A stretch of 14,836 nucleotides of DNA, from NCBI GenBank assembly GCA_029260155.1, contig JAJDDU010000371.1:1-14836 (forward strand), read 5' to 3'. Each line of letters starts with the position of its first letter. Position 1 is the stretch's first letter. Shown one piece after another: positions 14,505 to 14,836 of the stretch. A program made the position numbers and the translations under genes. The notes beneath the pieces were generated by a model, which made no database searches, was not told where the DNA came from, and worked only from the letters and a program-made list of their open reading frames with translations. This stretch comes from Phycisphaerae bacterium (GTDB taxonomy: Bacteria; Planctomycetota; Phycisphaerae; UBA1845).

Positions 14505-14836
14505 TCACGGCGTAGCGGGTGTGCTGTCCGTCGGCGTGATGTCGGTGAGTTGGACGCCGATGCGGCAGATGCCGTCCGGCGTGGGCGTGCACCAGCGAAC
14601 GGAACACTTCCACTGAACGTGCCCGAGTCCCGCCAGAATCATCTCGACTAGAACCTGCTCGTAGACCTGAAGAGGCGTTCCGCAAAGCAGACCCAAACCG
14701 CCCGACGACAAGTTGACGAGTTGGGCGTGAATGGGCTCACTGATGTCCTCTTCGGCCGCACGCCACACGAGAACCGGGCAAAGCACGGCCATGCGCACCC
14801 CGCTACGCTGGGTACAACGCAGGCCACCCTTTTGGG
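14505..14836 (-). CDS. PilZ-domain protein, N-terminus cut by window edge
   Basis: The 3' part of a gene whose frame is open to the right edge (109 visible residues). Two halves of the c-di-GMP-binding PilZ signature are present: RSGVR (RxxxR, 14807-14793) and NLSSGG (NxSxxG, 14714-14697), followed by beta-strand-like sequence and WKCSVRW. A GTG at 14798 would start inside the RxxxR motif and destroy it, so the real start must lie outside the window. The C-terminus is Thr/Pro/Asp-rich. It points the same way as nuo but is 250 bp upstream, so it is probably a separate unit. PilZ proteins typically bind the second messenger c-di-GMP; the actual target here is unknown. Confidence 0.8.
   Translation of the reverse strand, partial: QKGGLRCTQRSGVRMAVLCPVLVWRAAEEDISEPIHAQLVNLSSGGLGLLCGTPLQVYEQVLVEMILAGLGHVQWKCSVRWCTPTPDGICRIGVQLTDITPTDSTPATP

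Noticed and set aside
1..14836. Transposons, CRISPR arrays, tRNA or rRNA genes
   Set aside because: No transposase motifs, terminal repeats with target duplications, regularly spaced repeats or cloverleaf-like sequences were seen; genes are packed with gaps under 70 nt apart from the 250-bp gap before nuoA.

Overview
The window is a nearly complete operon for the 14-subunit proton-pumping NADH:quinone oxidoreductase (respiratory complex I, Nuo). Every supportable gene lies on the minus strand, so transcription runs from the right edge to the left edge. In transcription order the genes are nuoA, nuoB, nuoC, nuoD, nuoE, an unrelated polytopic membrane protein, nuoF, nuoG, nuoH, nuoI, nuoJ, nuoK, nuoL and nuoM. 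nuoM runs off the left edge, and nuoN is expected just beyond it. The 3' part of a PilZ-domain gene occupies the right end, separated from nuoA by a 250-bp AT-richer gap that holds the best candidate promoter region and an inverted repeat.

The organism is a GC-rich bacterium. NuoC and NuoD are separate genes. NuoG carries the extra N7 cluster ligands but is very short. NuoB, NuoD and NuoF carry non-canonical residues in otherwise conserved motifs. From memory of such sequences I favour Planctomycetota or a related lineage, but this is only tentative because no search could be run.

Layout by module: nuoE, nuoF and nuoG (10815-6570) form the NADH-oxidising module with FMN and most of the Fe-S chain. 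nuoB, nuoC, nuoD and nuoI form the connecting module that passes electrons to quinone through N6a, N6b and N2. nuoH, nuoA, nuoJ, nuoK, nuoL and nuoM are the membrane arm that pumps protons. Spacers are short or genes overlap (1-64 nt), which indicates one transcript. Several genes use GTG or TTG starts, so starts were chosen from Shine-Dalgarno spacing and the position of upstream stops.

Departures from a textbook nuo operon: (1) a roughly 412-residue GT-C-like membrane protein gene sits between nuoE and nuoF with 14-16 nt spacers; (2) NuoH has an extra periplasmic loop carrying a DxDxDGxxD calcium-loop-like motif; (3) NuoJ has about 60 extra N-terminal residues predicted as two more membrane helices; (4) NuoG is only 544 residues; (5) the FMN-site motif of NuoF has Pro in place of the usual Gly. 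No CRISPR array, insertion sequence, tRNA or rRNA was seen. No clearly novel multi-gene system is evident; the membrane-protein insertion and the NuoH loop are the most unusual points.
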